This document shows, piece after piece, positions 1 through 6,454 of a DNA stretch of 9,173 nt. Positions within the stretch are counted from its first letter, which is position 1; each line of letters opens with the position of its first letter. The notes under the pieces are model-generated. The model did not search any database. It saw nothing but the letters and a program-made list of their open reading frames with translations, and was not told the origin of the DNA. Source of the stretch: an uncultured Clostridia bacterium (GTDB lineage: Bacteria; Bacillota; Clostridia; Oscillospirales; Ruminococcaceae); the NCBI GenBank assembly GCA_947177695.1, contig CAMWVO010000045.1, positions 1-9,173 on the forward strand, written 5' to 3'. Both the position numbers and the translations under genes were made by a program.

Positions 1-80
1 TCCCTCTCCCTTGTGGTTGTCCCCCTCGTTCCCTTTCGCAGTAAAGTAACGATTATATCACTAATATAATATCCTGCTAT

Positions 81-287
81 TTATGATTTAGTTTCTTCTG
101 TAATTTCGCAGTTTTCAATGCCAAATTCAAGCATCATGTTAATAATTTCATTTCTGTAACGATTGGTTTGGCTTGCAATTTGGTCAAGGCGTTCAACGGT
201 CTCGTCCTTAATTCTTATTGAAAAGGTTTTGTAGCCGTCCTCGCCTTTGAGAGCGGTACGTTTGCTTATTTGTAATTTTTCAGACAT
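81..287 (-). CDS. Ribbon-helix-helix (CopG/Arc-like) DNA-binding protein
   Basis: This 68-residue protein has the layout of a ribbon-helix-helix repressor. A short beta strand at about residues 19-28 (YKTFSIRIK) is followed by helix A (about 29-42, DETVERLDQIASQT) and helix B (about 44-58, YRNEIINMMLEFGIEN). The family binds DNA as dimers, inserting the strand in the major groove, and often represses its own promoter. The start is supported by a GAGGTG site 5 nt upstream (293-298). It is transcribed divergently from the SLOG-like gene, and the region between them carries a perfect inverted repeat that is an obvious candidate operator. No toxin-like partner is visible beyond the SLOG-like protein. 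The fold is well supported; the target and partner relationship are inferred. Confidence 0.8.
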   Translation of the reverse strand: MSEKLQISKRTALKGEDGYKTFSIRIKDETVERLDQIASQTNRYRNEIINMMLEFGIENCEITEETKS

Positions 288-298
288 AAAATCACCTC

Positions 299-364
299 TA
301 ACATATATTATATATTGACATTTGCCATGTTAATATGTTATTATTTATGTTATAATATATGTTA
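299..364. promoter_or_regulatory. Divergent promoter region with perfect 14-bp inverted repeat and ATGTTA boxes
   Basis: Positions 299-312 (TAACATATATTATA) and 351-364 (TATAATATATGTTA) are exact reverse complements. With one extra base the symmetry runs on into both ribosome binding sites (GAGGTG at 293-298 minus and 366-371 plus). Each arm contains a TATAAT that can serve as a -10 box, for the minus gene at 307-312 and the plus gene at 351-356. The hexamer ATGTTA also occurs at 327, 335, 347 and 359, with its reverse complement at 299. This is a plausible binding site array for the adjacent RHH protein; that assignment is inference. Confidence 0.6.
315..344 (+). promoter_or_regulatory. Sigma-A promoter for the SLOG-like gene
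   Basis: A perfect -35 TTGACA (315-320) is followed after 18 nt by TATTAT (339-344), a five-of-six match to the -10 consensus. The start would fall near 351, about 27 nt before the ATG at 378. The TATAAT at 351-356 is an alternative -10 but has no good -35 at normal spacing. Confidence 0.6.
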
Positions 365-377
365 TGAGGTGTTTTAA

Positions 378-791
378 ATGACCTGTACATTTTTTGGACA
401 CGCAAACGCACCAATAGAAATAAGAGAACAGCTTAAAGAAACTATAACCGCACTTATCACGGAGAGAGGCGCTGACCGCTTTTATGTCGGCAATCACGGA
501 AATTTTGACAGAATGGTTCTGTCTGTATTAAAGGAAATCAGCACAGTTTATCCGCAGATTGATTACTGTGTTGTATATGCATATCTTCCGAAAGAATGCG
601 ACTTTGCGCATACACTTTATCCGGAGGGAATAGAGACCGTTCCGAAACGGTTTGCAATTGAATTTCGGAACAAGTGGATGATAAAGCAGTCGGACTTTGT
701 TGTAACTTATGTTCAGCATTCTTCCGGCGGTGCTGCAAAGTTTAGAGATATTGCCGAAAAGCAAGGCAAAGAAATTCTGAATATAAAATAG
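378..791 (+). CDS. SLOG-superfamily (Rossmann-like) nucleotide-binding protein
   Basis: The 137-residue product matches the pattern of small SLOG proteins, a Rossmann-like fold shared with DprA, LOG and YpsA/DUF1273-type proteins, thought to bind nucleotides or nucleic acids. Visible elements are an N-terminal strand with FFGHA (5-9), a glycine-rich segment around 37-47 (VGNHGNFDRMV), and a C-terminal RNKWMI...SDFVVTYV...SSGGAAKF block (97-122) with the GG turn typical of the second binding loop. The start at 378 has GAGGTG at 366-371. No signal peptide or membrane segment is seen. It is a single-gene unit ending in a terminator, divergent from an RHH regulator. Similar short SLOG proteins are often found on mobile elements or near defence and stress genes, but the role of this one is unknown. 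The fold call is fairly sure; the function is not. Confidence 0.7.
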   Translation: MTCTFFGHANAPIEIREQLKETITALITERGADRFYVGNHGNFDRMVLSVLKEISTVYPQIDYCVVYAYLPKECDFAHTLYPEGIETVPKRFAIEFRNKWMIKQSDFVVTYVQHSSGGAAKFRDIAEKQGKEILNIK

Positions 792-828
792 CGGCAGACA
801 GGATTTAACACCGTCTGCCGCTTTCGTT
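790..828 (+). terminator. Intrinsic terminator of the SLOG-like gene
   Basis: AGCGGCAGAC (790-799) pairs perfectly with GTCTGCCGCT (813-822), giving a 10-bp GC-rich stem with a 13-nt loop, followed by a short T-rich tract (TTTCGTTT type). The stem begins inside the TAG stop codon at 789-791. It separates the AT-rich RHH/SLOG pair from the GntR operon promoter. Confidence 0.85.
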
Positions 829-864
829 TAAAAATTACAAATAAGTTACATTTTGCCTTTTCTC

Positions 865-893
865 TTGACAAAACGTGTACTGTGTGTTATAAC
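865..893 (+). promoter_or_regulatory. Sigma-A promoter of the GntR-VanY-ABC operon
   Basis: A perfect TTGACA (865-870) is followed, after 17 nt, by TATAAC (888-893), five of six to consensus. Transcription would start at about 900. No other convincing promoter is seen before the five downstream genes, so they probably form one unit. Confidence 0.8.
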
Positions 894-917
894 TGTATTA
901 GTTGAATTAGTACACTT
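891..917. promoter_or_regulatory. Palindromic operator overlapping the operon start site
   Basis: A 27-bp imperfect palindrome centred on 904 has 10 of 13 base pairs symmetric, with half-sites TGTATTA (894-900) and TAGTACA (908-914). It sits on the end of the -10 box and over the predicted start of transcription, a position expected for a repressor. A second symmetry also exists: GTGTACT (875-881) and AGTACAC (909-915) are perfect inverted copies 27 nt apart, so two operators may share the right half-site. The likely ligand is the GntR protein encoded just downstream, giving autoregulation; this is inferred. Confidence 0.55.
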
Positions 918-919
918 GG

Positions 920-938
920 AAAGGAAGCGGTAACTATG
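920..938 (+). promoter_or_regulatory. Alternative upstream ribosome binding site and in-frame ATG for the GntR gene
   Basis: AAAGGAAG (920-927) lies 8 nt before an ATG at 936 that is in frame with the GntR gene and has no stop in between. Use of it would add 59 residues without a recognisable domain to the repressor. It could instead start a leader peptide fused in frame, or be unused. The downstream start at 1113 fits the family better. Confidence 0.35.
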
Positions 939-1112
939 TTTTTCTATGCCGTCAATTCCTTTGAGGAAAACGACCTGCTTGCCGCGGGACGGCGTGTTTT
1001 CCAAAGCAAGCGGAACAGTCCGAACGGTCTGAACGGTTTGCCGCCGTCCTTTGACACGGCGGGAGCGGAAACTCTCAAAGCGTTTAATGCATTTACGGAA
1101 AGGGTGAATTTT

Positions 1113-1490
1113 ATGTACAACATCGACCTGCAAAGCAGAACTCCCATCTATGAGCAGCTCTACAAAAAAATCATCGAGCTGATACTGAAGCGGGAGCTTC
1201 TGCCTAACGACAAGCTTCCCAGCGTCAGGGAGCTTGCAAAGGAGCTGGGGGTAAATCCCAACACGGTGTCGAAAGCCTTTCAGCTTTTAGAGCATGACAA
1301 GGTAATTTATTCCCTTGCGGGACGGGGAAGCTTCGTTGCGAACATCAACGCCGAAGCTGTCAGGGACGCGGCTCTTGCCGATTTCGACAAGGCGGTCTCG
1401 GAAGCCCTTAACGCGGGCATAGGCAAAAGCGAGCTTACCGAAAGAATAAACTGCGCCGACATTCAAGGCTCGGGAGAGATCAAATCATGA
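1113..1490 (+). CDS. GntR-family transcriptional regulator, YtrA subfamily
   Basis: This 125-residue protein is a short GntR regulator with a winged helix and only a brief C-terminal tail, the size and layout of the YtrA subfamily. It opens with the typical SRTPIYEQLYKKI segment (8-20). The helix-turn-helix is at about 35-60 (LPSVRELAKELGVNPNTVSK, then AFQLLE) and the wing carries GRGSF (70-74). The tail (76-125) is presumably the dimerisation part. YtrA-type proteins usually repress a neighbouring ABC transporter operon, in Bacillus one induced by cell-wall antibiotics. The start at 1113 was chosen because family members begin here and a GGAAAGGGTG site lies 6 nt upstream. The frame is, however, open back to an ATG at 936. 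The stop overlaps the next start (ATGA, 1487-1490), implying translational coupling. Confidence 0.9.
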   Translation: MYNIDLQSRTPIYEQLYKKIIELILKRELLPNDKLPSVRELAKELGVNPNTVSKAFQLLEHDKVIYSLAGRGSFVANINAEAVRDAALADFDKAVSEALNAGIGKSELTERINCADIQGSGEIKS

Positions 1491-2206
1491 GCAGAACTAA
1501 AAAGAAAAAGCGCGGGGGCATTTTTGCCGCTTTAACTGCCGCTGTTGTAATATTTGCGGTCGGAACCGCTTCGGGGAAAGTGCTTGAACGTCTTGCAGAG
1601 CTTCCCGATTACGGCATGACCGTCAGCGCGGCGAAATCGGCTGAAATTCCCGAAGACCGTTTTCTTATTTTGGTAAACAGTAAAAATAAAATTCCCGAAA
1701 ATTACGAACCGGAGCTTACCGAGCTTTCAAACGGACAGCGGGTCGATTCAGGCATTTATACCGAGCTGCAAAGAATGTTCGACGATATGAGAGCCGACGG
1801 CATTTACCCTGTTGTTGGGGAGGGATACCGCACCCGCTCCGAACAGCAGAGTATGCTTGACGATAAGATACGCGCATTTGAGAAAGAGGGATACTCCGAA
1901 AAAAGAGCGAGAGCCATGGCAGAGGAATGGGTCGCTGCTCCCGGGACCAGCGAGCACGAGCTTGGTCTGGCGGTGGATATAAACGCGGACAAGGATAATT
2001 CCTCCAATGAAGAGGTCTATGAGTGGCTTTATGAAAACGCTTACCGGTACGGCTTTATTCTGAGGTACCCCATCGGCAAGGCATTGGTCACGGGGATAGA
2101 CTATGAGCCGTGGCATTACCGCTATGTCGGAACTGACTATGCGGAGAAAATAGCGGAAAGCGGGCTTTGCCTTGAAGAGTGGCTTGAAAAAAATTCCGTA
2201 AATTAA
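1487..2206 (+). CDS. VanY-type D-alanyl-D-alanine carboxypeptidase, peptidase family M15B
   Basis: The 239-residue product is a membrane-anchored zinc D,D-carboxypeptidase that would remove the terminal D-Ala from peptidoglycan stem peptides outside the cell. After a basic start (residues 2-9, mostly K/R) there is one hydrophobic segment (about 11-28), a signal anchor with no clear cleavage site. The catalytic domain covers about 85-225. It shows the GYRT motif (113-116, substrate-binding Arg115), the TSEHELGLAVDI block (zinc ligands His157 and Asp164) and EPWHYRYVG (catalytic Glu207, third zinc ligand His210). All expected residues are present, so it should be active. The start overlaps the GntR stop by 4 nt, with GGGAGAG at 1472-1478. 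Its place between a YtrA-like repressor and an ABC transporter suggests cell-wall remodelling in response to envelope stress. L,D-specific VanY relatives cannot be excluded. Confidence 0.92.
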   Translation: MSRTKKKKRGGIFAALTAAVVIFAVGTASGKVLERLAELPDYGMTVSAAKSAEIPEDRFLILVNSKNKIPENYEPELTELSNGQRVDSGIYTELQRMFDDMRADGIYPVVGEGYRTRSEQQSMLDDKIRAFEKEGYSEKRARAMAEEWVAAPGTSEHELGLAVDINADKDNSSNEEVYEWLYENAYRYGFILRYPIGKALVTGIDYEPWHYRYVGTDYAEKIAESGLCLEEWLEKNSVN

Positions 2207-2235
2207 GAGATCAGAAATCAGAAAGGGGAACGTAT

Positions 2236-3132
2236 ATGATCGAACTTAAAAATGTAAAGATGTCCTTTGAGGACTTTAACGCTCTGGACGGCGTTGACCT
2301 TACCATCGAGGCGGGAACGGCGTTCGGACTTCTCGGCTCAAACGGCGCGGGAAAATCCACTATCCTGCGGCTTCTGTCGGGAGTTTACGAGCAGACCGCG
2401 GGAGAAGTCCTTATAGACGGCGAGCCTGTGTACGACAACGTGTCCGCAAAGCAGAAGGTTTTCTTTATCAACGACGAGACCGTACAGTTCGGTTCGATGA
2501 CGCTGAACGATATGAGGAAGTACTACAAGGGCTTTTATCCGAATTTTTCCGACGAGATATTCGACAAGCTCAACGGCGTGATAAAGCTTCCCGAAAAGAA
2601 GCGTCTGGACAAATTTTCAAAGGGCATGAAGCGTCAGGCTATCGTTATCACGGGACTTGCTGCCTGCACAGACTATCTGCTTTTAGACGAAGCCTTTGAT
2701 GGTCTCGACCCCACAATGCGTATAATTGTAAAAAGGCTTCTTGTGGACGCTATGCTTGACCGAAAGCTGACCGTAATAATTTCCAGCCACAACCTTAAGG
2801 AGATAAACGAGGTCTGCGATACGGCGGCTCTGCTTCACCGAGGAAAGCTGCTGTTCAACCGTGATCTTGATTCCGTCAAGGGTTCTATCCACAAGGTTCA
2901 GGCGGCGTTCGCCGAGGACTGCGGGGAGGACGATTTCGGAGAGCTTAACGTGCTTCACTACGAAAAGAACCAGAGCATTACTTACCTTATAGTAAAGGGC
3001 GGCGAAGAGGAGATCCGCGCCGAGCTGAACAAGAAGCAGCCCAAGGTGCTTGATCTGATACCTCTTACGCTGGAGGAAATTTTCATCTACGAAATGGAGG
3101 GTATGGGTTATGACTGCAACGGTATCGACTAA
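2236..3132 (+). CDS. ABC transporter ATP-binding protein (YtrB-like)
   Basis: The 298-residue protein is the cytoplasmic ATPase of an ABC transporter. Walker A is GSNGAGKS (34-41), the signature is the variant FSKGMKRQ (127-134) common in YtrB/EcsA/antibiotic-type exporters, Walker B is YLLLDE (147-152) followed by a GLDP D-loop, and the switch histidine is in SSHN (His185). The Q-loop region reads FFINDE (76-81) and lacks the usual glutamine. Residues from about 210 form a C-terminal extension (about 90 residues), as in related exporters. AAAGGGG lies about 8 nt before the start. The gene follows the VanY-like gene by 29 nt and overlaps the permease gene by 23 nt, so the two transporter parts are probably translationally coupled. 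Substrate unknown; export or a role in antibiotic response is inferred from the regulator type. Confidence 0.92.
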   Translation: MIELKNVKMSFEDFNALDGVDLTIEAGTAFGLLGSNGAGKSTILRLLSGVYEQTAGEVLIDGEPVYDNVSAKQKVFFINDETVQFGSMTLNDMRKYYKGFYPNFSDEIFDKLNGVIKLPEKKRLDKFSKGMKRQAIVITGLAACTDYLLLDEAFDGLDPTMRIIVKRLLVDAMLDRKLTVIISSHNLKEINEVCDTAALLHRGKLLFNRDLDSVKGSIHKVQAAFAEDCGEDDFGELNVLHYEKNQSITYLIVKGGEEEIRAELNKKQPKVLDLIPLTLEEIFIYEMEGMGYDCNGID

Positions 3133-5515
3133 TTCAAATAATTCCAAAAGCGAAAAAAGAGTTTCCCCCGCGCTTCACAACTGGAAGCAGAATATTGCGG
3201 GAGACAAAAAGCTGTTTATCATTCTTTCTATCCTGCACCTTATTGCCGCGCCTGCGGTAATTCTTGCAATAATCATCTTCGTTTACAGCGGCGAGGGAAT
3301 GTACAGCGACACTGATATGTATGTGACAATAGGCGCCTGTACCACCGCTCTGGCGGGATTTCTGGGTATCTTCCCCGCGGTTGACAGCTTTTCCTGTCTG
3401 CACAAAAGGTCTGTGGTGGACATGAAGCTGTCTCTGCCAATGACCGCAAAGCAGAGGTTTTTCTCCAACTATCTGTCGGGACTTTTTACCTACATTGCTC
3501 CGTTTATTGGAGCGCAGATAGTGTCGCTTCTGCTTATGGGCTACGGACTTATTTTCATGGAGGGCAGAACTTTTTACGACACATACTACGATCCGGACGG
3601 CAAGCTGGTCAAAGATCCGTATGTGTGCGATATCTTCTCGCAAGCCGCGCCGATACTGTTCAAGCTGATACTGTGCGGAATACTGGCAATGCTTATGCTC
3701 TATACGGTAACCGTGCTTATCACGGTCTGCTGCGGAAGCAAGTTTGAGAGCATCGCCTACACTATCCTTATCAACGCGCTTATTCCGCTGACGGTCGTGT
3801 GCGTTGCGTATTCGATATATAGCGATCTCTACGGCATAGACCCCACGATCCCCATGTACAGGATAATTTCCTATACTTCTGTGGTGGGAGCTATCTTTGT
3901 TGCATTTGACTGGGCTGCGGGCGAAGAATTATTTTACAGATCGGAAGAGTGGCTCAACTACGGCGCGTGGGCGCTCGTGTACCTGCTTATCATAGCTGCG
4001 ATAGGCGCGCTGGCATTCTTTCTGTACAGAAAACGCCGTGCGGAGCAGGTGTCAAAGCCGTTCGTGTTCAAGCTTGTATACTATATAACCGTTACCTGCG
4101 CCATGTTCTGCCTTGTATCGCTGCTGATCGTTGATTCCGCTTCGGGACTTATCCCGGCGGTGATCATTACGGCGATAGTCTATATGATATTTGAAGTCGT
4201 TACGAACCGCGGATTTAAACGTTTCTGGCTGAGCATACTAAAGTATGCGGCAACGTTCCTTGCGGCTTTCGGAGTAATATATGTCGGAGCTAAGACCGAC
4301 GGCTTCGGTGCGGTTTCGAGGGTACCATCGCTTTCCTCTGTGACCTCCGTAGAGGTAAACGGATACACTTTGAGCGGTTCATACAAATTTTTTGAATATA
4401 TGACCTGGTACGCCAATGTTTATGATGCAACGAAAAACGTTGATGTATATTTTGATGATCGGAACGCACCCATGGTATTTACCGACAAGGAAAATATCGG
4501 TATAATTCTTGACGCGCACAACGCATTGATAGACTTTTACGACAGGTACAAAACGGATGATTTCATAGGCGGCAGATACGGTCACCTGAGTGATTATTCT
4601 TCAAGCTACGCTGACGTTACCATACGCTACAACCTTAAAGGGGGAGGAAGTCTGACGAGAAACTACCGGTATTACGATCAGGCAACGGAGGATATAATTT
4701 CAAGGCTTGACCTGACGGAGGAGTACAAGAGCCAGACCGCCGAAAGGTACAGGAAATATATTGCCCAGATACCGGAAATTTACGAGCATGAAATGGAAAA
4801 TATCAGAAAGGGAGGTCCCAATGCGGAATCGCTTTACGGAAACAAGAAAAGAGTGTATGATGTAACCGTGTCATCGTGGCTTCCCGGCAGCGATTTCAAC
4901 GGAATAAGCATTGAGTCTCTTTGCAGGCGCGGCTTCTACGAGCAGCTTGCGGACGCCTATGCAAAGGATATTATGGCGATCACAGAGGAGAATTATTATT
5001 ATTCCGATCTGCACAATGTATGGCATGTTAATCTCACGGGAGATATGCGTATGGGAAGCGCGTATGTCACAGTTCCCGAAAGCTTTTCCAATACCGTCGA
5101 ATTGCTGGAATTTTTTGACTTTGATCTCAGCCGCATTGAAGACGCTTCCGATGAAGAGATACTTTACGCGCTGATCCGATCGGCTGCGACAGGAAATGTG
5201 GGTATTTTCACAACCGAAGAATACTACGGAATCAGGAATTATTTGGGAAATCCCTTTGTTCTGTCAAAAGACGGACCAAACGAATTTTATGTTTACGATT
5301 TCGGCGAGGATATGTTTGCTCTTGTAAGGGGCGCGCTGCCAATGCATATTGCCGATGAAAACGGTTATATTATCAGCATATACGGAACTTCGTATACTGT
5401 TCCCGAGGAGCTTTGGGATACCGCAAAACGCGTCCCCAGAAGCGAGAGGAACGGAGAGATCGAAGATCTGTATATGGAAACCGTGCAAGGGGAGAGCAAC
5501 GATTATTACTATTAA
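3110..5515 (+). CDS. ABC transporter permease with large C-terminal extracytoplasmic domain
   Basis: This 801-residue membrane protein is the partner of the upstream ATPase. After a hydrophilic N-terminus there are about 8-10 hydrophobic segments, at roughly 35-58, 71-91, 120-149 (perhaps two), 180-208, 214-236, 253-268, 285-305, 318-341, 346-364 and 375-394. Residues from about 400 to 801 are hydrophilic, rich in Tyr, Asp and Glu, with no membrane segment, and probably lie outside the cell. The segment KLSLPMTAKQRF (106-117) after the second hydrophobic stretch is typical of the YtrC/YtrD and ABC-2 type permeases, where a short cytoplasmic element contacts the ATPase. The start overlaps the ATPase gene; GGAGG at 3096-3100 is 9 nt upstream. 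The C-terminal domain resembles what databases call DUF6449-type tails, from memory only. Only one permease gene is present, so a homodimer is expected. Confidence 0.85.
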   Translation: MTATVSTNSNNSKSEKRVSPALHNWKQNIAGDKKLFIILSILHLIAAPAVILAIIIFVYSGEGMYSDTDMYVTIGACTTALAGFLGIFPAVDSFSCLHKRSVVDMKLSLPMTAKQRFFSNYLSGLFTYIAPFIGAQIVSLLLMGYGLIFMEGRTFYDTYYDPDGKLVKDPYVCDIFSQAAPILFKLILCGILAMLMLYTVTVLITVCCGSKFESIAYTILINALIPLTVVCVAYSIYSDLYGIDPTIPMYRIISYTSVVGAIFVAFDWAAGEELFYRSEEWLNYGAWALVYLLIIAAIGALAFFLYRKRRAEQVSKPFVFKLVYYITVTCAMFCLVSLLIVDSASGLIPAVIITAIVYMIFEVVTNRGFKRFWLSILKYAATFLAAFGVIYVGAKTDGFGAVSRVPSLSSVTSVEVNGYTLSGSYKFFEYMTWYANVYDATKNVDVYFDDRNAPMVFTDKENIGIILDAHNALIDFYDRYKTDDFIGGRYGHLSDYSSSYADVTIRYNLKGGGSLTRNYRYYDQATEDIISRLDLTEEYKSQTAERYRKYIAQIPEIYEHEMENIRKGGPNAESLYGNKKRVYDVTVSSWLPGSDFNGISIESLCRRGFYEQLADAYAKDIMAITEENYYYSDLHNVWHVNLTGDMRMGSAYVTVPESFSNTVELLEFFDFDLSRIEDASDEEILYALIRSAATGNVGIFTTEEYYGIRNYLGNPFVLSKDGPNEFYVYDFGEDMFALVRGALPMHIADENGYIISIYGTSYTVPEELWDTAKRVPRSERNGEIEDLYMETVQGESNDYYY

Positions 5516-5568
5516 TGACGGATAGCAGAACGCGGAAAGCATAAATCCCGCGGGAAAGGAATTTCCTG

Positions 5569-5907
5569 ATGAAGAAGATTTTTTCGGCAATAATTGCGCT
5601 TTCGGCGACAGCGGTACTGTTCGCGGGCTGTTCAAAAAGCGGCGGAGGTTCGGCTGAATCTCAGACCACAACCTCCCAGACCACACAGTCTGAAAGCTCG
5701 TCTATGTCGGAGACCATGACGGGCTCGGAATCCATGTCAGGCGACAGCTCGGAAACGGGCGATGTTGACGGCGACGGATTTCTTGAAGAGCTCGGCACCG
5801 ATGTAAACGACATTGTAGACGATGTTGTAACAGGTGCGGAGGATATTGTCGGCGACGTTATTGACGGCGTTGACGGCAACAACGGCAACTCTGCAAGAGC
5901 AAGATAG
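5569..5907 (+). CDS. Small acidic lipoprotein, function unknown
   Basis: The 112-residue product has a clear lipoprotein signal: KK at 2-3, a hydrophobic core (5-18) and the lipobox LFAGC with lipidated Cys21. After it comes a Gly/Ser/Thr/Gln/Met-rich linker (22-62), typical of an unstructured spacer, then an acidic segment (63-105) containing GDVDGDGF and repeated Asp-Ile/Val-Val units (DVNDIVDDVV, EDIVGDVIDGV) that look like an amphipathic helix with an acidic face. A calcium-binding loop is suggested by DVDGDG, but the twelfth position is Gly rather than Glu. AAAGGA (5555-5560) is 8 nt before the ATG. It follows the permease by 53 nt with no terminator between, so it is probably the last gene of the operon. 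I do not recognise a family. Confidence 0.75.
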   Translation: MKKIFSAIIALSATAVLFAGCSKSGGGSAESQTTTSQTTQSESSSMSETMTGSESMSGDSSETGDVDGDGFLEELGTDVNDIVDDVVTGAEDIVGDVIDGVDGNNGNSARAR

Positions 5908-5935
5908 TTTGCTGTACGCTGTGAAAGCTTACCAT

Positions 5936-5980
5936 AACGAGGGAAACGGAGAAAGCCGTTTCCCTCGTTTAGTTTTCTAT
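5936..5980 (+). terminator. Intrinsic terminator of the GntR-VanY-ABC-lipoprotein operon
   Basis: AACGAGGGAAACGG (5936-5949) and CCGTTTCCCTCGTT (5956-5969) form a perfect 14-bp stem with a 6-nt loop, followed by TAGTTTTCTAT. It lies 28 nt after the lipoprotein stop. Confidence 0.9.
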
Positions 5981-5982
5981 AC

Positions 5983-6017
5983 AAAAAACCCGTCCTGCCA
6001 CCGAACAGGACGGGTTT
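5983..6017 (-). terminator. Intrinsic terminator of rpsT
   Basis: AAACCCGTCCTG (5986-5997) pairs perfectly with CAGGACGGGTTT (6006-6017) around an 8-nt loop. On the minus strand the stem is followed by a run of six T (5983-5988 read in reverse, partly within the stem), making a good terminator for rpsT. On the plus strand it is followed by TGTGTTTGTGTG, so it may act weakly in that direction too. Confidence 0.88.
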
Positions 6018-6036
6018 GTGTTTGTGTGTTTAGAGC

Positions 6037-6300
6037 TTACGCCTTAGCGGAGTTAAGCTTCTTAGCCAGCTGGGATTTCTTTCTTGCAGCGGCGTTCTTG
6101 TGAATGATATTCTTAGCAGCAGCCTGATCAACCTTTTTCATTGCCAGTCTGATAGCAGCCTCGGAGTCCTCAGCCTTGTTTGCGCAGGCAGCGTCTGCTT
6201 TCTTGAGAACGGTCTTGAGGTTGGACTTAACAGCCTTGTTCTGCATTGTTTTTGTAGCGATAACTTTAACTCTCTTTTTCGCGGATTTGATGTTAGGCAT
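6037..6300 (-). CDS. rpsT: 30S ribosomal protein S20
   Basis: The 87-residue, lysine- and alanine-rich protein starts with MPNIKSAKKRVKV and contains the NKAVKSNLKTVLKK and KGx/IIHKNAAARKKSQLAKKLN features of bacterial S20, a helical-bundle protein that binds 16S rRNA early in 30S assembly. Length is as usual (about 85-90). AAGGAGAG (6307-6314) lies 6 nt upstream. The gene is divergent from gpr, an arrangement also known in Bacillus. It has its own terminator downstream and a long structured leader upstream, which suggests regulation at the RNA level; S20 is known to control its own synthesis in Escherichia coli by a different mechanism. Confidence 0.97.
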   Translation of the reverse strand: MPNIKSAKKRVKVIATKTMQNKAVKSNLKTVLKKADAACANKAEDSEAAIRLAMKKVDQAAAKNIIHKNAAARKKSQLAKKLNSAKA

Positions 6301-6363
6301 AATTTTCTCTCCTTAAATAATTTGTTTTTTTACGGTAATACTAAATAAAAATAAAACCGGCAT

Positions 6364-6390
6364 AAAGGCTGAGCCTTTACCCTTGCCGCC
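6364..6390. repeat. Direct repeat copy A in the rpsT leader
   Basis: These 27 nt match 6455-6481 with one difference (C/T at the twelfth base). Weaker similarity continues downstream: CCGAGACG recurs at 6419-6426 and 6511-6518, giving a period of 91-92 nt. Confidence 0.85.
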
Positions 6391-6454
6391 ACAATTTGTA
6401 GGTAAGGATAATGCTCTGCCGAGACGAAAGATACTTCCGTATCACTATTTGTCT

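Noticed and set aside
846..1147. Minus-strand frames opposite the GntR gene
   Set aside because: They run through the promoter and operator and have no ribosome binding site; their openness mirrors the sequence on the other strand.
5758..5793. EF-hand or dockerin module in the lipoprotein
   Set aside because: Only one partial DxDxDG loop is present and the twelfth-position acid is missing; no second repeat of a dockerin follows.
6364..6430. Thiamine pyrophosphate riboswitch on the plus strand
   Set aside because: CTGAG, ACCCTTG and GGATAATGC resemble pieces of that riboswitch, but the GAACCTGAT core is missing, the spacing is wrong, and the plus strand leads into a promoter region of the other strand rather than a thiamine gene.
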